The notes under the pieces were generated by a model, which had not been told where the DNA came from, did no database searches, and saw nothing but the letters and a program-made list of their open reading frames with translations. Positions 1 to 10,681 of a stretch of DNA of 64,000 nt are shown here, one piece after another. Source of the DNA: Prochlorococcus sp. AG-363-B11 (lineage in GTDB: Bacteria > Cyanobacteriota > Cyanobacteriia > PCC-6307 > Cyanobiaceae); NCBI GenBank assembly GCA_003278425.1, contig QCFE01000003.1, forward strand, positions 61,377 to 125,376, written 5' to 3'. Each line of letters begins with the position of its first letter. The stretch's first letter is position 1. A program made the position numbers and the translations under genes.

Positions 1-157
1 TAGAATTTCAGGTAATTTGATCAAACAAATTTCTTCCGACCCTCGCGCTACTGTAATGGATTACAAGATGACAGACGGCGGAGGAGTAGGAGTTGTCTTA
101 AAGCTGGCAGATGGAACTAAGAATTGGTTCTTTGACAGTGAAGTTGGACGTGGGTGA
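1..157 (+). CDS. 3' end of a small conserved protein (partial; DUF2862-like) upstream of chlG
   Basis: Open frame ...GNLIKQISSDPRATVMDYKMTDGGGVGVVLKLADGTKNWFFDSEVGRG ending TGA at 155-157, overlapping the chlG GTG start (GTGA). Confidence 0.6.
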   Translation, partial: RISGNLIKQISSDPRATVMDYKMTDGGGVGVVLKLADGTKNWFFDSEVGRG

Positions 158-1119
158 GGAGCAGAAACGTGAGTGATACTCGTCAGCTCCTTGGAATCAA
201 AGGAGGTTCTGAAACAACCAACATCTGGAAGCTGCGTCTGCAGCTAATGAAGCCCATTACATGGATACCTTTGCTTTGGGGAGTGGTTTGTGGTGCTGCG
301 GCAAGTGGTAATTATCATTGGAATATAAGTAATTTCCTCGCGTCGCTAGCTTGTATGGTCATGAGTGGTCCTCTCCTAACGGGCTACACGCAAACAATTA
401 ACGACTACTATGACAGGGAAATTGATGCTATCAACGAGCCTAGTCGTCCCATACCCTCAGGTGCGATCTCTTTAACCCAAGTACGATTACAAATCTTGGC
501 TCTTTTAGGAGCAGGTCTTGCTTGTGCATATGGTCTTGATAAATGGGCAGGACATTCTACTCCAACTGTATTATTACTAGCTCTTGGTGGTTCTTTTGTA
601 AGCTATATATATTCTGCACCACCATTAAAACTCAAACAAAATGGCTGGTTAGGAAATTATGCCCTTGGCGCAAGTTATATAGCTTTACCTTGGTGGGCAG
701 GACAAGCCCTTTTTGGAGAACTCACATGGACAACGGCTTTTTTAACTTTGGCTTACAGCCTATCTGGCTTAGGTATCGCAGTAATTAATGATTTTAAAAG
801 TGTAGAAGGAGACAGAGCCTTAGGCTTGAACTCTCTCCCTGTAGTCTTTGGTATCAGGAACGCAAGTTTTATCAGTGCAGGAATGATTAATATTTTTCAA
901 TTGGCGATGGTTGGGGTCCTAATAATTATTGGACAACATCTAGCTTCCGTCATTTTAGTCTTATTAATTGTTCCACAAATCACCTTTCAAGACATCTGGT
1001 TGCTAAGAGATCCTCTAGCATTTGATGTAAAATACCAAGCCAGTGCGCAACCTTTTCTTATTTTAGGAATGCTTGTAACAGCCATAGCCATAGGGCATAG
1101 CTCACTTATCAATCTTTAG
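154..1119 (+). CDS. chlG: Chlorophyll synthase ChlG (UbiA prenyltransferase family)
   Basis: 321 aa; motif QTINDYYDREIDAINEPSRPIPSG and NDFKSVEGDRALGLNSLPV typical of chlorophyll a synthase. Confidence 0.95.
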   Translation: MRSRNVSDTRQLLGIKGGSETTNIWKLRLQLMKPITWIPLLWGVVCGAAASGNYHWNISNFLASLACMVMSGPLLTGYTQTINDYYDREIDAINEPSRPIPSGAISLTQVRLQILALLGAGLACAYGLDKWAGHSTPTVLLLALGGSFVSYIYSAPPLKLKQNGWLGNYALGASYIALPWWAGQALFGELTWTTAFLTLAYSLSGLGIAVINDFKSVEGDRALGLNSLPVVFGIRNASFISAGMINIFQLAMVGVLIIIGQHLASVILVLLIVPQITFQDIWLLRDPLAFDVKYQASAQPFLILGMLVTAIAIGHSSLINL

Positions 1120-2960
1120 TGCGCATAAAAATTAAAGCATGCTTCCTATTAGCAACAAGTGGGTTAATTTTAGGTTCATGTATAGCTATAACAGAGAATT
1201 TTGTAAGTAAGTCAATAGACTCGACACTTCCTCCTACTAGCAAGATCAGTAAATTTAATAGACCAGGGACGATCGAATTATTTGCTTCAAAAGGAGAAAT
1301 TATTCAAAAGCTTGGGCCAGTAACCCGTGAAAAGATGAGCTCAGGTGCAATCCCTCAAATAATTAAGAATGCTTTTATAGCTTCAGAAGATAGACGTTTC
1401 TATAAACACAAAGGCATTGACTTATGGAGTATAAGCAGGGCAATGATTACAAATATCAAAGAACGGGCAATCGTCGAGGGTGGGAGCACTATTACACAAC
1501 AATTGGCAAGAATGGTCTTTTTGAATCAGGACAAAACTATTCAGAGGAAAGTCAAAGAAATGGCTCTTGCATTCAAGCTTGAAAGGAATCTTACTAAAGA
1601 AGAAATCATCGAGCAATACCTAAATAATGTCTACCTGGGATCCAATGCCTATGGAATTTCAGATGCAGCATGGATTTACTTCAAGAAAACACCTGATTTA
1701 CTAACACTTGAAGAAGTTGCCCTAATTGCTGGATTAGCACCAGCACCATCTCTATACTCCCCTTTAGTAAATAGCGATCTAGCCCTCAAGCGTAGGTATA
1801 TTGTACTTCATAAAATGAGAATAGAAAACTTCATATCCAAGTCAGAATTGTCAGCGGCTTTAGACAAGCCATTAAAGCTTCAACCAGCAGCACCGAAATA
1901 CCTTAGAAGCAAAGCACCTTTCTTTACAGATTTTATAGAACAAAAGCTTCCTGAACTTTTATCTAAAGAGGATATAGAAGTTGGAGGATTGAAAATTAAA
2001 ACTAGTCTTTTTCTTGATTGGCAAGAAAAAGCTAAAGAGGTCATTAGTAAGCAAACACCAATCAATAGTGAGGTAGCAATTGTTTCTATTCAACCTAGTA
2101 GCGGACTAATCAGAGTACTTGTAGGTGGCAAGGATTATGGTAAAAATCAATTCAACAGGGCCACTCAGGCATTAAGGTCACCGGGTTCAACATTTAAGAT
2201 TTTCCCTTATCTCGCTGCAATCAACGAAGGTTATGAACCAGAAGATCTTCTCTATGATACGCCAAGATGTTGGTATGGGTATTGCCCTAAAAACTTTGGG
2301 AACTTATACCTAGGGGAAGTCTCCATAACAGAAGCATTTACACACTCATTAAATACAATTGCAGTTGACCTCCTAGCAAAGGTTGGTTTTGAAAAGGTAA
2401 TAGCAACTGCAAACAAATTTGGGATAGGAAATGAGCGCGAGCTCGAAAACTATTACCCTTTAGCCATTGGTGCATATGAAGAAACCGTTTTGAATATGAC
2501 TGCTGCTTATGCTGGTATTACAAATAGGGGGTTATATATTAGACCATCTGCGATTGAAGAAATAAGAGGTCCTGGTAATAAGATTCTTTGGAGTCATAAT
2601 AAAAATAAAAACAATACTAAAAGAGCTATTTCAACAAAACTAGCCGACAAGATGAATTGGATGCTACAACAAGTAATTTTATATGGTTCTGGCATAGCCG
2701 CCTCACTTGAAGATAGAGAAGTCGCGGGGAAAACAGGAACTTCAGAAGGCAATCGCGATCTTTGGTTCATTGGATCTATTCCTCAAATTACAACTGGGAT
2801 TTGGTTTGGGAATGACAACAACGAAGTAATACAAGGTACTAGTGGTGATGCTGCTTTAACCTGGAAGCAATTTATGGAAAAAATCACTATTGATATGGAA
2901 ATCAAAGATTTCCCAAAGAGTCCTTCCCAATCAATTCTCAAACCCAATGACAATGAATAA
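1119..2960 (+). CDS. Penicillin-binding protein 1A-type transglycosylase/transpeptidase
   Basis: 613 aa; EDRRFYKHKGID and GGSTITQQLARM (GT51) plus SPGSTFKIF, SLN and KTGTS transpeptidase motifs. Confidence 0.93.
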   Translation: MRIKIKACFLLATSGLILGSCIAITENFVSKSIDSTLPPTSKISKFNRPGTIELFASKGEIIQKLGPVTREKMSSGAIPQIIKNAFIASEDRRFYKHKGIDLWSISRAMITNIKERAIVEGGSTITQQLARMVFLNQDKTIQRKVKEMALAFKLERNLTKEEIIEQYLNNVYLGSNAYGISDAAWIYFKKTPDLLTLEEVALIAGLAPAPSLYSPLVNSDLALKRRYIVLHKMRIENFISKSELSAALDKPLKLQPAAPKYLRSKAPFFTDFIEQKLPELLSKEDIEVGGLKIKTSLFLDWQEKAKEVISKQTPINSEVAIVSIQPSSGLIRVLVGGKDYGKNQFNRATQALRSPGSTFKIFPYLAAINEGYEPEDLLYDTPRCWYGYCPKNFGNLYLGEVSITEAFTHSLNTIAVDLLAKVGFEKVIATANKFGIGNERELENYYPLAIGAYEETVLNMTAAYAGITNRGLYIRPSAIEEIRGPGNKILWSHNKNKNNTKRAISTKLADKMNWMLQQVILYGSGIAASLEDREVAGKTGTSEGNRDLWFIGSIPQITTGIWFGNDNNEVIQGTSGDAALTWKQFMEKITIDMEIKDFPKSPSQSILKPNDNE

Positions 2961-2968
2961 TTTCTTAT

Positions 2969-4303
2969 CTACATAAGTGAATCGATAATTGCAGCATAAA
3001 AGCCATCCCCTCCATGCACGTCACCTTGCCATAATTGTTTCTGATAGCTAACTAATAGATGCTCGTGATTTGAAATAAAATTATCTATTTGTTTTGAATT
3101 TTCGTCAGGGTTAATAGTGCAGGTCGAGTATACAATTTTTCCACCAGGTCTTAACAAAGGCAAGATTCCTTCCAAAAGCTTTTTCTGGAGCCGTATTAAT
3201 TGCTCTATTTTAGTAGGTGTCATCCGCCACCTTAAATCAGGGTTTCGTGCCAATGTTCCCAACCCCGAACATGGTGCATCTAACAAAATCTTGTGAAAGT
3301 AACCTTTCCATAATGGTTTATGAAACACCAGGGCTGACGAGTCCGCCAAAAGAAAAGCGGCGCCTTTTAATCCAAGACGGGTAATATTGACATTAGTTTT
3401 TTCTAATCTTTTACGAGAGTTATCGACAGCCCAAACTTCTCCTTCATCATTCATCAATTCCAAAAGATGACTCGTTTTCCCTCCTGGGGCTGCACACGCA
3501 TCAAGGATACATTCTCCTGGGTTAACTGATAGAAGCGGAGAGATCCATTGAGAGGAACGATCTTGAACAGACCATTCTCCTTCTTTATAGCCAGGCCATT
3601 CGCACAAATCACCTGTCCCAGATGTAATTCTCAACCCATAAGGACAGCCTTCTATCAAACTGCTCTCGATACCACTATCTTTTAATTTCTGCTGGACATT
3701 ATCAACATTGGATCGTCGGCAATTAACCCTTAAATCAAGTGTAGGTGTCTTATTTGAAGCAGCTGCAATCTGTATAGCAACTTGCTCACCTTTCCATCGA
3801 ATCAAATCATCAGCAAGCCAGAGAGGAATCGAATACTTTTGAGCCAACTGCTCTTTATGGCATTCTGGTAGTGGTAGTATTTCACCATTTACATGAGCCA
3901 AAGCTGCTTTCCTTAACAGAGCATTAACAACTGAAGTAAGACGTTTCAATTGATTCTCTTTAGCAATTTGCACTGTGGTATTAACAGCAGCCGAGACTGG
4001 AATTCGATCCATGTAGAAAATTTGATACAGTCCTATATGCAACAGCCAACGAAGCAGCGGGGGCTGCTTATTTGATGGCATCTTTGCTAAATAATCAATC
4101 CAAGAATCCAATTGCTGGCGCTGACGGATAGAGCCGCATACCAATTCAGTAACCAATGCTCTATCAAGTACACTCAAGTTATATTTATTGAATACACGTT
4201 CTATAGCCACATCAGAGAAAGTCCCACTAGCAACAAATTGAAGAGCTTTCCATGCTGCAGTTCTAGATAATGAGCCTTTAGTGAATTTCTCTTCAGAAAT
4301 AAT
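2969..4303 (-). CDS. rsmB: 16S rRNA (cytosine-967-C5)-methyltransferase RsmB/Sun
   Basis: ACAAPGGKTSHLLELM, DAPCSGLGTLARNPDLRW, YSTCTINPDEN. The listed ORF begins at 4210, but family N-terminal homology (RTAAWKALQFVASGTFSDVAIERVF) continues in frame upstream to a stop at 4318-4316; best start is ATT at 4303 with AGGAG 7 nt upstream. Confidence 0.88.
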   Translation of the reverse strand: MISEEKFTKGSLSRTAAWKALQFVASGTFSDVAIERVFNKYNLSVLDRALVTELVCGSIRQRQQLDSWIDYLAKMPSNKQPPLLRWLLHIGLYQIFYMDRIPVSAAVNTTVQIAKENQLKRLTSVVNALLRKAALAHVNGEILPLPECHKEQLAQKYSIPLWLADDLIRWKGEQVAIQIAAASNKTPTLDLRVNCRRSNVDNVQQKLKDSGIESSLIEGCPYGLRITSGTGDLCEWPGYKEGEWSVQDRSSQWISPLLSVNPGECILDACAAPGGKTSHLLELMNDEGEVWAVDNSRKRLEKTNVNITRLGLKGAAFLLADSSALVFHKPLWKGYFHKILLDAPCSGLGTLARNPDLRWRMTPTKIEQLIRLQKKLLEGILPLLRPGGKIVYSTCTINPDENSKQIDNFISNHEHLLVSYQKQLWQGDVHGGDGFYAAIIDSLM

Positions 4304-4496
4304 TCTTGTGCTCCTTTAAGAAAATCTATATTTACCAAGTTAATATTAAAGTAGTTCGATATAGATTCTTCTTGGAGAATGAATAATTGTCAGCAAGCTA
4401 TTACTTAAAATACCTTCTAGATTTTAAGAGATCTCCCCCCACCCCTTACAAAGCTGCTCTAGCTAAGAATGTTCTTTGAGAAACAATTTTAATTTC

Positions 4497-5186
4497 ATGC
4501 CTCTCCTACCACGGCGATTTGAAAAAATCAAATCAGTTTTAAAGCGTCGAATGTCCAACCTAACAATCCTAACTGAAGAGATAGAAAAGCCTCACAACCT
4601 TTCAGCAATTCTTAGAACATGTGATGCGGTAGGCGTTCTAGAGGCACATGCAGTTTTCAAAGAAAATAGAATCCCCACTTTCAATAGTACTGCTCAAGGA
4701 AGTCAGAAATGGGTCAAACTAAACAAACACGAAAGCATTGAAGCTGCAATCAAATCTCTAAAAGAAATGGGGTTCAAGCTATATGGAACTAATCTTCATA
4801 ATGATGCTAAGGATTATCGTATGTTTGATTACAGAGGAGCAACAGCATTTGTAATGGGAGCTGAGAAATGGGGGTTAAGCAAATCAGCATCAGCCTTAGT
4901 AGACGAGTCGATTTTTATACCGATGAGAGGCATGGTTCAATCTCTCAATGTATCCGTAGCCTCAGCTGCATTGCTCTTTGAAGCATTAAGACAACGTGAA
5001 GAAAGTGGGAATCATACAGATTCAAAGCAAAGTATAAATGAACATTTATACAAAAAAACCTTATTTGAATGGTGTTACCCTGAGGTGGCAGATTGGTGCA
5101 AAAGCAATGGTCGTGATTATCCGAATTTAAGTTCAGATGGAGAGATCATAGAAAATCTTCCTAGAACAAAAAAATTTCATTGCTAA
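4497..5186 (+). CDS. trmH: tRNA (guanosine-18-2'-O)-methyltransferase TrmH (SpoU family)
   Basis: MPLLPRRFEKIKSVLKRRMSNLTILTEEIEKPHNLSAILRTCDAVGV and MRGMVQSLNVSVASAALLFEALRQR. ATG at 4497 preferred over the TTG at 4476. Confidence 0.88.
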   Translation: MPLLPRRFEKIKSVLKRRMSNLTILTEEIEKPHNLSAILRTCDAVGVLEAHAVFKENRIPTFNSTAQGSQKWVKLNKHESIEAAIKSLKEMGFKLYGTNLHNDAKDYRMFDYRGATAFVMGAEKWGLSKSASALVDESIFIPMRGMVQSLNVSVASAALLFEALRQREESGNHTDSKQSINEHLYKKTLFEWCYPEVADWCKSNGRDYPNLSSDGEIIENLPRTKKFHC

Positions 5187-5231
5187 GATTTTTAAAAATC
5201 ACATGAATTTTAATATCTTCTTGAATATTTC

Positions 5232-6086
5232 CTAACTCTCACAAATTATATCTTCCAATGCTTCACCTAATAAAGACAAGGAAAGTACTAGTCCAAACAT
5301 GGCTATCCCCGGATAAAGCGCTGTCCACCAAATGCCTACCGGAACAGCATCTAAAGCCATATTCAAATCACTCCCCCATTCTGGAATAGTTTCAGGCAAC
5401 CCCAAGCCAAGGAAGCCAAGTCCACCCAACACTAAAACAGCATCAGCAGCATTTAAGGTCAATAGGACAGGAACAGAAGTAATGACATTCTTGAAAAGGT
5501 ATCTTCTCATAACCCACAGAGAACCTGCTCCCATTGCTCTAGCAGCTTCCACATATAGCTCTGTTTTTACTTGTCCAGTTTGATTCCTAACGACACGAAA
5601 ATACTGAGGGATATAAACAACGCATAATGCAATTGCTGCATTGAAGATTCCACGTCCCAATACAAATGCAATAACTACTGAAAGCAAAAGGACTGGGACT
5701 GTATAAAGAGTTTCCATTATTAAGACTAGTGTGCGATCTATAATGCCGCCTGCGTAACCGCTAAGAATTCCAACAGGGACGCCAATAAAGACGGCAAGTG
5801 TGACTGCTAAAAAAACCACCTGAAGAGCTACACCTGTACCCTGTAATGTTCTCGCACATACATCTCTACCTAAGCGATCAGTTCCACACCAATGTTCCAA
5901 TGAGGGTGGCGCATACATTGGACTATCCAAACCAAGCTGCCCATCATCTAAAAGACCTAAGCTAATCAAAAGTGGTGTAAGCAAAGCAACCATCAAGTAA
6001 GCTCCCAACAACCAGATCCCCCAAGTCGCCATTTTGACAGAAAGTTTTTTAGAGCCTTGTTTCCAAAATACAGACAAATATCTCAA
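5232..6086 (-). CDS. ABC transporter permease (DppC-like peptide/nickel type)
   Basis: 284 aa; HWCGTDRLGRDVCARTLQGT and the EAARAMGAGSLWVMRRYLFKNV EAA loop of binding-protein-dependent permeases. Confidence 0.85.
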   Translation of the reverse strand: MRYLSVFWKQGSKKLSVKMATWGIWLLGAYLMVALLTPLLISLGLLDDGQLGLDSPMYAPPSLEHWCGTDRLGRDVCARTLQGTGVALQVVFLAVTLAVFIGVPVGILSGYAGGIIDRTLVLIMETLYTVPVLLLSVVIAFVLGRGIFNAAIALCVVYIPQYFRVVRNQTGQVKTELYVEAARAMGAGSLWVMRRYLFKNVITSVPVLLTLNAADAVLVLGGLGFLGLGLPETIPEWGSDLNMALDAVPVGIWWTALYPGIAMFGLVLSLSLLGEALEDIICES

Positions 6087-6172
6087 ATTAAAAAGTCATA
6101 CTATAAAAATCATAATAAAAGGTAGAAAGCATTTTCCGCTAGCGCTTATATATATATAAATTAAAAATCAGC

Positions 6173-6337
6173 ATGACTTACAAGAACCAAGGGCTAACAG
6201 TTGGAGAATTGACTATAGCTGTAGCTGTACTAATCCTTATAGGTTTAATATGGTCAAATCTAGGGGAAAAAGAAAGTTCCAGAACCAGCTTCCTTCTCTT
6301 GCAACCTTCAATTTACCTATTAAACAGCCTTAATTAG
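6173..6337 (+). CDS. 54-aa putative pilin-like (type III prepilin signal) microprotein
   Basis: Manual translation MTYKNQGLTVGELTIAVAVLILIGLIWSNLGEKESSRTSFLLLQPSIYLLNSLN*. G|LTVGE(+5) followed by a hydrophobic helix. Not in the supplied ORF list (short). Confidence 0.55.
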   Translation: MTYKNQGLTVGELTIAVAVLILIGLIWSNLGEKESSRTSFLLLQPSIYLLNSLN

Positions 6338-6399
6338 AGTCAGCCTTATTTCTTTTCTCATTCTCAAAAAAATTAGAATTTTATAACATTTTAAGAGTC

Positions 6400-8214
6400 T
6401 TATGTTTGTTGGTTCAATTTCAGAACTGCCATAAAGGCCTCTTGTGGTACATCTACTTTCCCCATAGATTTCATCCTTTTCTTACCCTTCGCTTGTTTCT
6501 TAAGTAATTTTTTCTTACGTGAAATATCTCCTCCATAACATTTTGCTAGAACATCCTTACGCAAAGCGCTAATACTTTCACTAGCTATAACTCTGCTTCC
6601 AATAGAAGCCTGTAAAGGGATCTTAAACTGCTGTTTTGGTATGAGTTCCTTTAATTTTTCTACCAAGCCTCTACCTACACCATAAGCCTTCTCCCTATGA
6701 ACAATTGTTGTTAAGGGATCTGCTCGTTCCGCATTAATTAAAACGTCTAACCTTACGAGGTCATTCTTACGGTAACCAATTAAATGATATTCCATAGAAG
6801 CGTAACCCTTAGTACGACTCTTCATTTGATCAAAGAAATCTGTAACAACTTCCGCTAAGGGCATCTCGTAAATAAGAGTAACTCGATCAGTAGTTATAAA
6901 TTTCATATCAACAAAATCTCCTCGTCGATCCTGGCATAACCCCATTAAGGTACCGTTATAATCGTTGGGTGCATAAATCTCAATGCGAACGTAAGGTTCT
7001 TCTATAGATTCACGTTTCTGTGGGTCAGGCAATGTTGCTGGGTTATCAATTAAAAGAATTTCTCCGTCAATCATGTTGACCTGATAAATAACAGATGGAG
7101 CAGTAACTATTAAATCAAGATCATATTCACGTTCCAATCTTTCTTGAACTATTTCCATATGAAGCAACCCAAGGAATCCACAACGGAACCCAAAACCCAT
7201 TGCACTACTGGTTTCAGGCTCATACTTCAAAGCAGCATCTGAAAGTTGCAGCTTATCTAACGCTTCTCTTAAGTCTGGATATTGATCTGCGTCTGTAGGG
7301 AACAAGCCGCAAAACACCATAGGTTTTGCTTCTGTATATCCTGGCAAGGGCTCTTCTGCTGGCTGATTCAGTAATGTAATAGTGTCACCAACACGAGCAT
7401 CTGAGACAGCCTTTATTGATGCTGCTAAGTAACCCACTTCTCCTGCATGTAATTCACCTACTTTAACTTGATCTGGGGCCATTATTCCTATTTCATCAAG
7501 CTCATAGCTCTTTTTACTAGCCATGAGAAGAACTTTATCTCTAGATGCAATACTTCCGGCAAGTACACGAAAGTAAACAATTACGCCTCTATAGGGATCG
7601 TAATAAGAGTCAAAGATCAAGGCTTTAGTAGGTTCACTTAGTCGGTCTTGCGGAGGTGGAATCCGATCGACTACAGCCTGCAGAATGTCACTAACACCTA
7701 GTCCTGTTTTTGCAGAACATGCAATAGCATTAGATGTATCTAAACCAATAATTGATTCAATTTCCTGCTTAATCCGTTCAGAGTCAGAACCTGGGAGGTC
7801 AACTTTGTTTAAAACAGGAATAATTTCTAAATCATTTTCTAAAGCTAAATAAACATTTGCCAAAGTTTGAGCTTCAACACCCTGGCTTGCATCAACAACT
7901 AATAAGGCTCCCTCACAGGCTTGCAAAGATCGGCTTACTTCATAAGAGAAATCAACATGACCTGGCGTATCAATTAAGTTCAGGACATAATCTTCACCAT
8001 CATTGGCAGAGTAATTCATTCTTGCTGCTTGAAGCTTAATTGTAATTCCTCGCTCTCTTTCAAGATCCATATTGTCTAAGAACTGCTCCTGCATATCTCT
8101 AGAAGAAACAGTGCCTGTTTCCTGTAAAAGGCGGTCTGCCAATGTTGATTTACCATGATCAATATGGGCAATTATGCAAAAATTTCTCAATCGTGAAACG
8201 GGTACATCAGTCAT
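6400..8214 (-). CDS. lepA: Elongation factor 4 (LepA)
   Basis: 604 aa; [43 protein letters not shown]; LepA C-terminal domain. Confidence 0.97.
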   Translation of the reverse strand: MTDVPVSRLRNFCIIAHIDHGKSTLADRLLQETGTVSSRDMQEQFLDNMDLERERGITIKLQAARMNYSANDGEDYVLNLIDTPGHVDFSYEVSRSLQACEGALLVVDASQGVEAQTLANVYLALENDLEIIPVLNKVDLPGSDSERIKQEIESIIGLDTSNAIACSAKTGLGVSDILQAVVDRIPPPQDRLSEPTKALIFDSYYDPYRGVIVYFRVLAGSIASRDKVLLMASKKSYELDEIGIMAPDQVKVGELHAGEVGYLAASIKAVSDARVGDTITLLNQPAEEPLPGYTEAKPMVFCGLFPTDADQYPDLREALDKLQLSDAALKYEPETSSAMGFGFRCGFLGLLHMEIVQERLEREYDLDLIVTAPSVIYQVNMIDGEILLIDNPATLPDPQKRESIEEPYVRIEIYAPNDYNGTLMGLCQDRRGDFVDMKFITTDRVTLIYEMPLAEVVTDFFDQMKSRTKGYASMEYHLIGYRKNDLVRLDVLINAERADPLTTIVHREKAYGVGRGLVEKLKELIPKQQFKIPLQASIGSRVIASESISALRKDVLAKCYGGDISRKKKLLKKQAKGKKRMKSMGKVDVPQEAFMAVLKLNQQT

Positions 8215-8301
8215 GTGATTTCAATTAACTAAAATTGTTGCTGTAGCAATTTGTGGGATGAAGGAATAAATTTCCCATTTAAATAAGTCTTGACTAATCA
8301 C

Positions 8302-9792
8302 TTATCTCAATCCAAGCAGAGAATCACTCCGATGTCGAAGTTGATCCAACAAGCTTTCATCAGAGATAAGGTCCTTCCCAAAACTTGGCAACAGTTTTTT
8401 TAATCTCTTTTGCCAAATATCAGTAGACATTTTCTCAAGCCAACAACTTTGCAAAACTTCCAACATAATTGATACAGCAGTGCTGGCACCTGGTGAGGCC
8501 CCCAACAAAGCTGCTAAAGAGCCATCTGAAGAAGCAACTACTTCTGTTCCCAATTTCAACATTCCGCCATCTTTCGTCATCTTAATAATCTGTACTCTCT
8601 GCCCTGCAATAGACAATGTCCAATCATCGGAGTTTGCTTGGGGGAAGAACTCTTTCAATGCATTCATTCGAGCAGAATGGTCAAGCTGGAGCTGGCCAAG
8701 AAGGTAATTAATCAAATCGAAATTCTTAAATCCAGCTTGAATCATAGGGAAGGCATTAGAAAGTTTAATGGTCCTAAAAAAATCAAACCTTGAGCCGTTT
8801 TTCAGAAACTTAGTGTTAAAGCCGGCAAATGGTCCAAACAACAGCGACCTTTTACCTTTTATCCATCGCGTATCTAAATGTGGTACAGACATTGGAGGAG
8901 CACCTACTGCGCTTTTACCGTAAACCTTTGCATTGTGCATTTTTGTCAGACTTGGGTCATTACAAACAAGCCATTGCCCGCTTACAGGGAACCCTCCATA
9001 AGACTTACTTTCAGGAATGCCAGATTTCTGTAATAAAGACAATGCTCCACCGCCAGCTCCAAGGAAAACAAATGGTGTCTCCACAAAATACTCACCTTTT
9101 GTACCAGCTAAAGAAAGTCGCCATGACTTATCGTTAGACCTACTTATACTAATAACTTCAGTAGATAGTCTGAGTTCTACGGCTCCCGAAAGTTGTAATT
9201 CATTTAAATATGCAATAGTTAAAGCTCCAAAATCAATATCTGTACCTCGAGCAACACGTGTTGCTGCTACTTTCTGGCCTGAATCTCGAGCATTCATTAT
9301 TAAAGGCATCCATTCCTTGATCTCCTCCTCATCCTCGCTCCATTCCATGTCCTGAAAAGCATTTCTCACACTTAGATTCATATACCTTTGCCTTAGAAGT
9401 GCAATATTTGTTTCACTAGAGACAAAACTCATATGAGGCAAACTATGTAAAAAGCTTGCTGGTGAAATCTTCCCAAGTTCTGTCAATGAAGCCCAAAGTT
9501 CCAAACTTCTTTCAAAAGCAGAATTAATTGCCAAAGCCTGAGAGATTTCCAAGCTTCCATCTGGTTTTAAAGGAGTGTAATTAAATTCACAATTAGCAGC
9601 ATGTCCTGTACCCGAATTATTAATAGCAGCACTGCTTTCTAATGCGGGTGCTCCCAATCTCTCAATAATTAGGATTCGCATTTCTGGCTCTAGTTCATGA
9701 AGCAATAAAGCCAAAGTGGAACTCATGATTCCAGCACCAACTAATACTGCATCAAATCGAGCTTCAGAACCTATAGCGTCAGATACAACCAA
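8302..9792 (-). CDS. mqo: Malate:quinone oxidoreductase
   Basis: 496 aa; [57 protein letters not shown]. Confidence 0.95.
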   Translation of the reverse strand: MVVSDAIGSEARFDAVLVGAGIMSSTLALLLHELEPEMRILIIERLGAPALESSAAINNSGTGHAANCEFNYTPLKPDGSLEISQALAINSAFERSLELWASLTELGKISPASFLHSLPHMSFVSSETNIALLRQRYMNLSVRNAFQDMEWSEDEEEIKEWMPLIMNARDSGQKVAATRVARGTDIDFGALTIAYLNELQLSGAVELRLSTEVISISRSNDKSWRLSLAGTKGEYFVETPFVFLGAGGGALSLLQKSGIPESKSYGGFPVSGQWLVCNDPSLTKMHNAKVYGKSAVGAPPMSVPHLDTRWIKGKRSLLFGPFAGFNTKFLKNGSRFDFFRTIKLSNAFPMIQAGFKNFDLINYLLGQLQLDHSARMNALKEFFPQANSDDWTLSIAGQRVQIIKMTKDGGMLKLGTEVVASSDGSLAALLGASPGASTAVSIMLEVLQSCWLEKMSTDIWQKRLKKLLPSFGKDLISDESLLDQLRHRSDSLLGLR

Positions 9793-9861
9793 AGTCTAGA
9801 TTTTTCCTATAAGGTCAATATATGATTAGGCTAATCCCAATTCTACGAAATAAACAACCTT

Positions 9862-10107
9862 ATGGAAAATGAAAGCATGGCACTTACTCATGAAAATGTT
9901 GAAAAAGTTCTAGATGAACTAAGACCCTTTCTTATGGCAGATGGAGGTAATGTAGAGATTGTAGAGATTGATGGTCCAATAGTAAAAGTTCGATTACAAG
10001 GTGCTTGTGGGAGCTGCCCTAGCAGCACAATGACACTGAAAATGGGTATAGAGAGAAAGCTAATAGAAATGATCCCTGAAGTAAGCGAAGTTATTCAAGT
10101 ACTTTGA
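9862..10107 (+). CDS. NifU-like Fe-S scaffold (NFU domain)
   Basis: 81 aa; [26 protein letters not shown]...[18 protein letters not shown] (CxxC of NFU domain). Confidence 0.92.
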   Translation: MENESMALTHENVEKVLDELRPFLMADGGNVEIVEIDGPIVKVRLQGACGSCPSSTMTLKMGIERKLIEMIPEVSEVIQVL

Positions 10108-10130
10108 TTTCTAATTATTCAAAGCGTTAA

Positions 10131-10394
10131 TCAAACTCCAGAATTGCCAGATTCTTTTTTGATAGCTGAATCAAAATCCAAACAATCTAAAGGTAGCCCT
10201 CTATTAATCGCAATCAAGAAGGGGCTCAAGATTCCTACTATAAAAATCAAGCGATATAAATCAGAAGAGCCTGACCTGGCAAAATATGTAAACAAGTACA
10301 CACTTGCAAGATATAGGTGAAAATAAAGAAATCTGCTTGGTTCGCTTCCCATCCATCGAATTGCTGATCCAAGAAAAAATAAAAAAGCTTTCAT
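10131..10394 (-). CDS. Hypothetical small membrane protein
   Basis: 87-aa ORF with two hydrophobic segments; no family recognised. Confidence 0.5.
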   Translation of the reverse strand: MKAFLFFLGSAIRWMGSEPSRFLYFHLYLASVYLFTYFARSGSSDLYRLIFIVGILSPFLIAINRGLPLDCLDFDSAIKKESGNSGV

Positions 10395-10582
10395 CTTCTA
10401 AGAGTTCTTTCTGAGGTAATTAAAATAACAATACTCACTCAGTGTGATTAGCCTAAAAACAATTCAGGAACTATAAGAATACTCGCATCCCATCCCAATG
10501 TAAAAAATATTAACTAAATCTATATTTTAACGTTGTCTGTATCACTATGAACTGCACTAAGAAATACGAGACACAATGATAG

Positions 10583-10657
10583 TTTATGTAGCAACAGCTA
10601 CATAGCGTTCACCCTTGAAAAACAGGGCGCAGTACCAGCCAGGCCAAGGAACGGGGA
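10583..10657 (+). promoter_or_regulatory. Candidate glutamine riboswitch-like leader (glnA / Downstream-peptide type)
   Basis: Hairpin TATGTAGC-AACA-GCTACATA, then CGTTCA-CCC...GGG-CGCAGTACC...CCAAGGAACG. CGTTC can pair with GAACG, CCC with GGG, and the AGTA/GGAA segments resemble the loop-E-like core. Sits directly upstream of a DUF4278 small ORF. Confidence 0.6.
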
Positions 10658-10681
10658 CCTGACAACTATCTGAATCTGCAA

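Noticed and set aside
543-788. ORF 543-788 (+) inside chlG and similar out-of-frame or antisense ORFs (1422-1616, 1880-2065, 5332-5583, 7857-8039, 8480-8707, 8829-9137, 9017-9355, 11384-11677, 16988-17404, 19926-20117, 20722-21054, 20939-21226, 23505-23708, 50836-51114)
   Set aside because: All overlap strong family-matched genes in another frame or strand; translations show no family signal.
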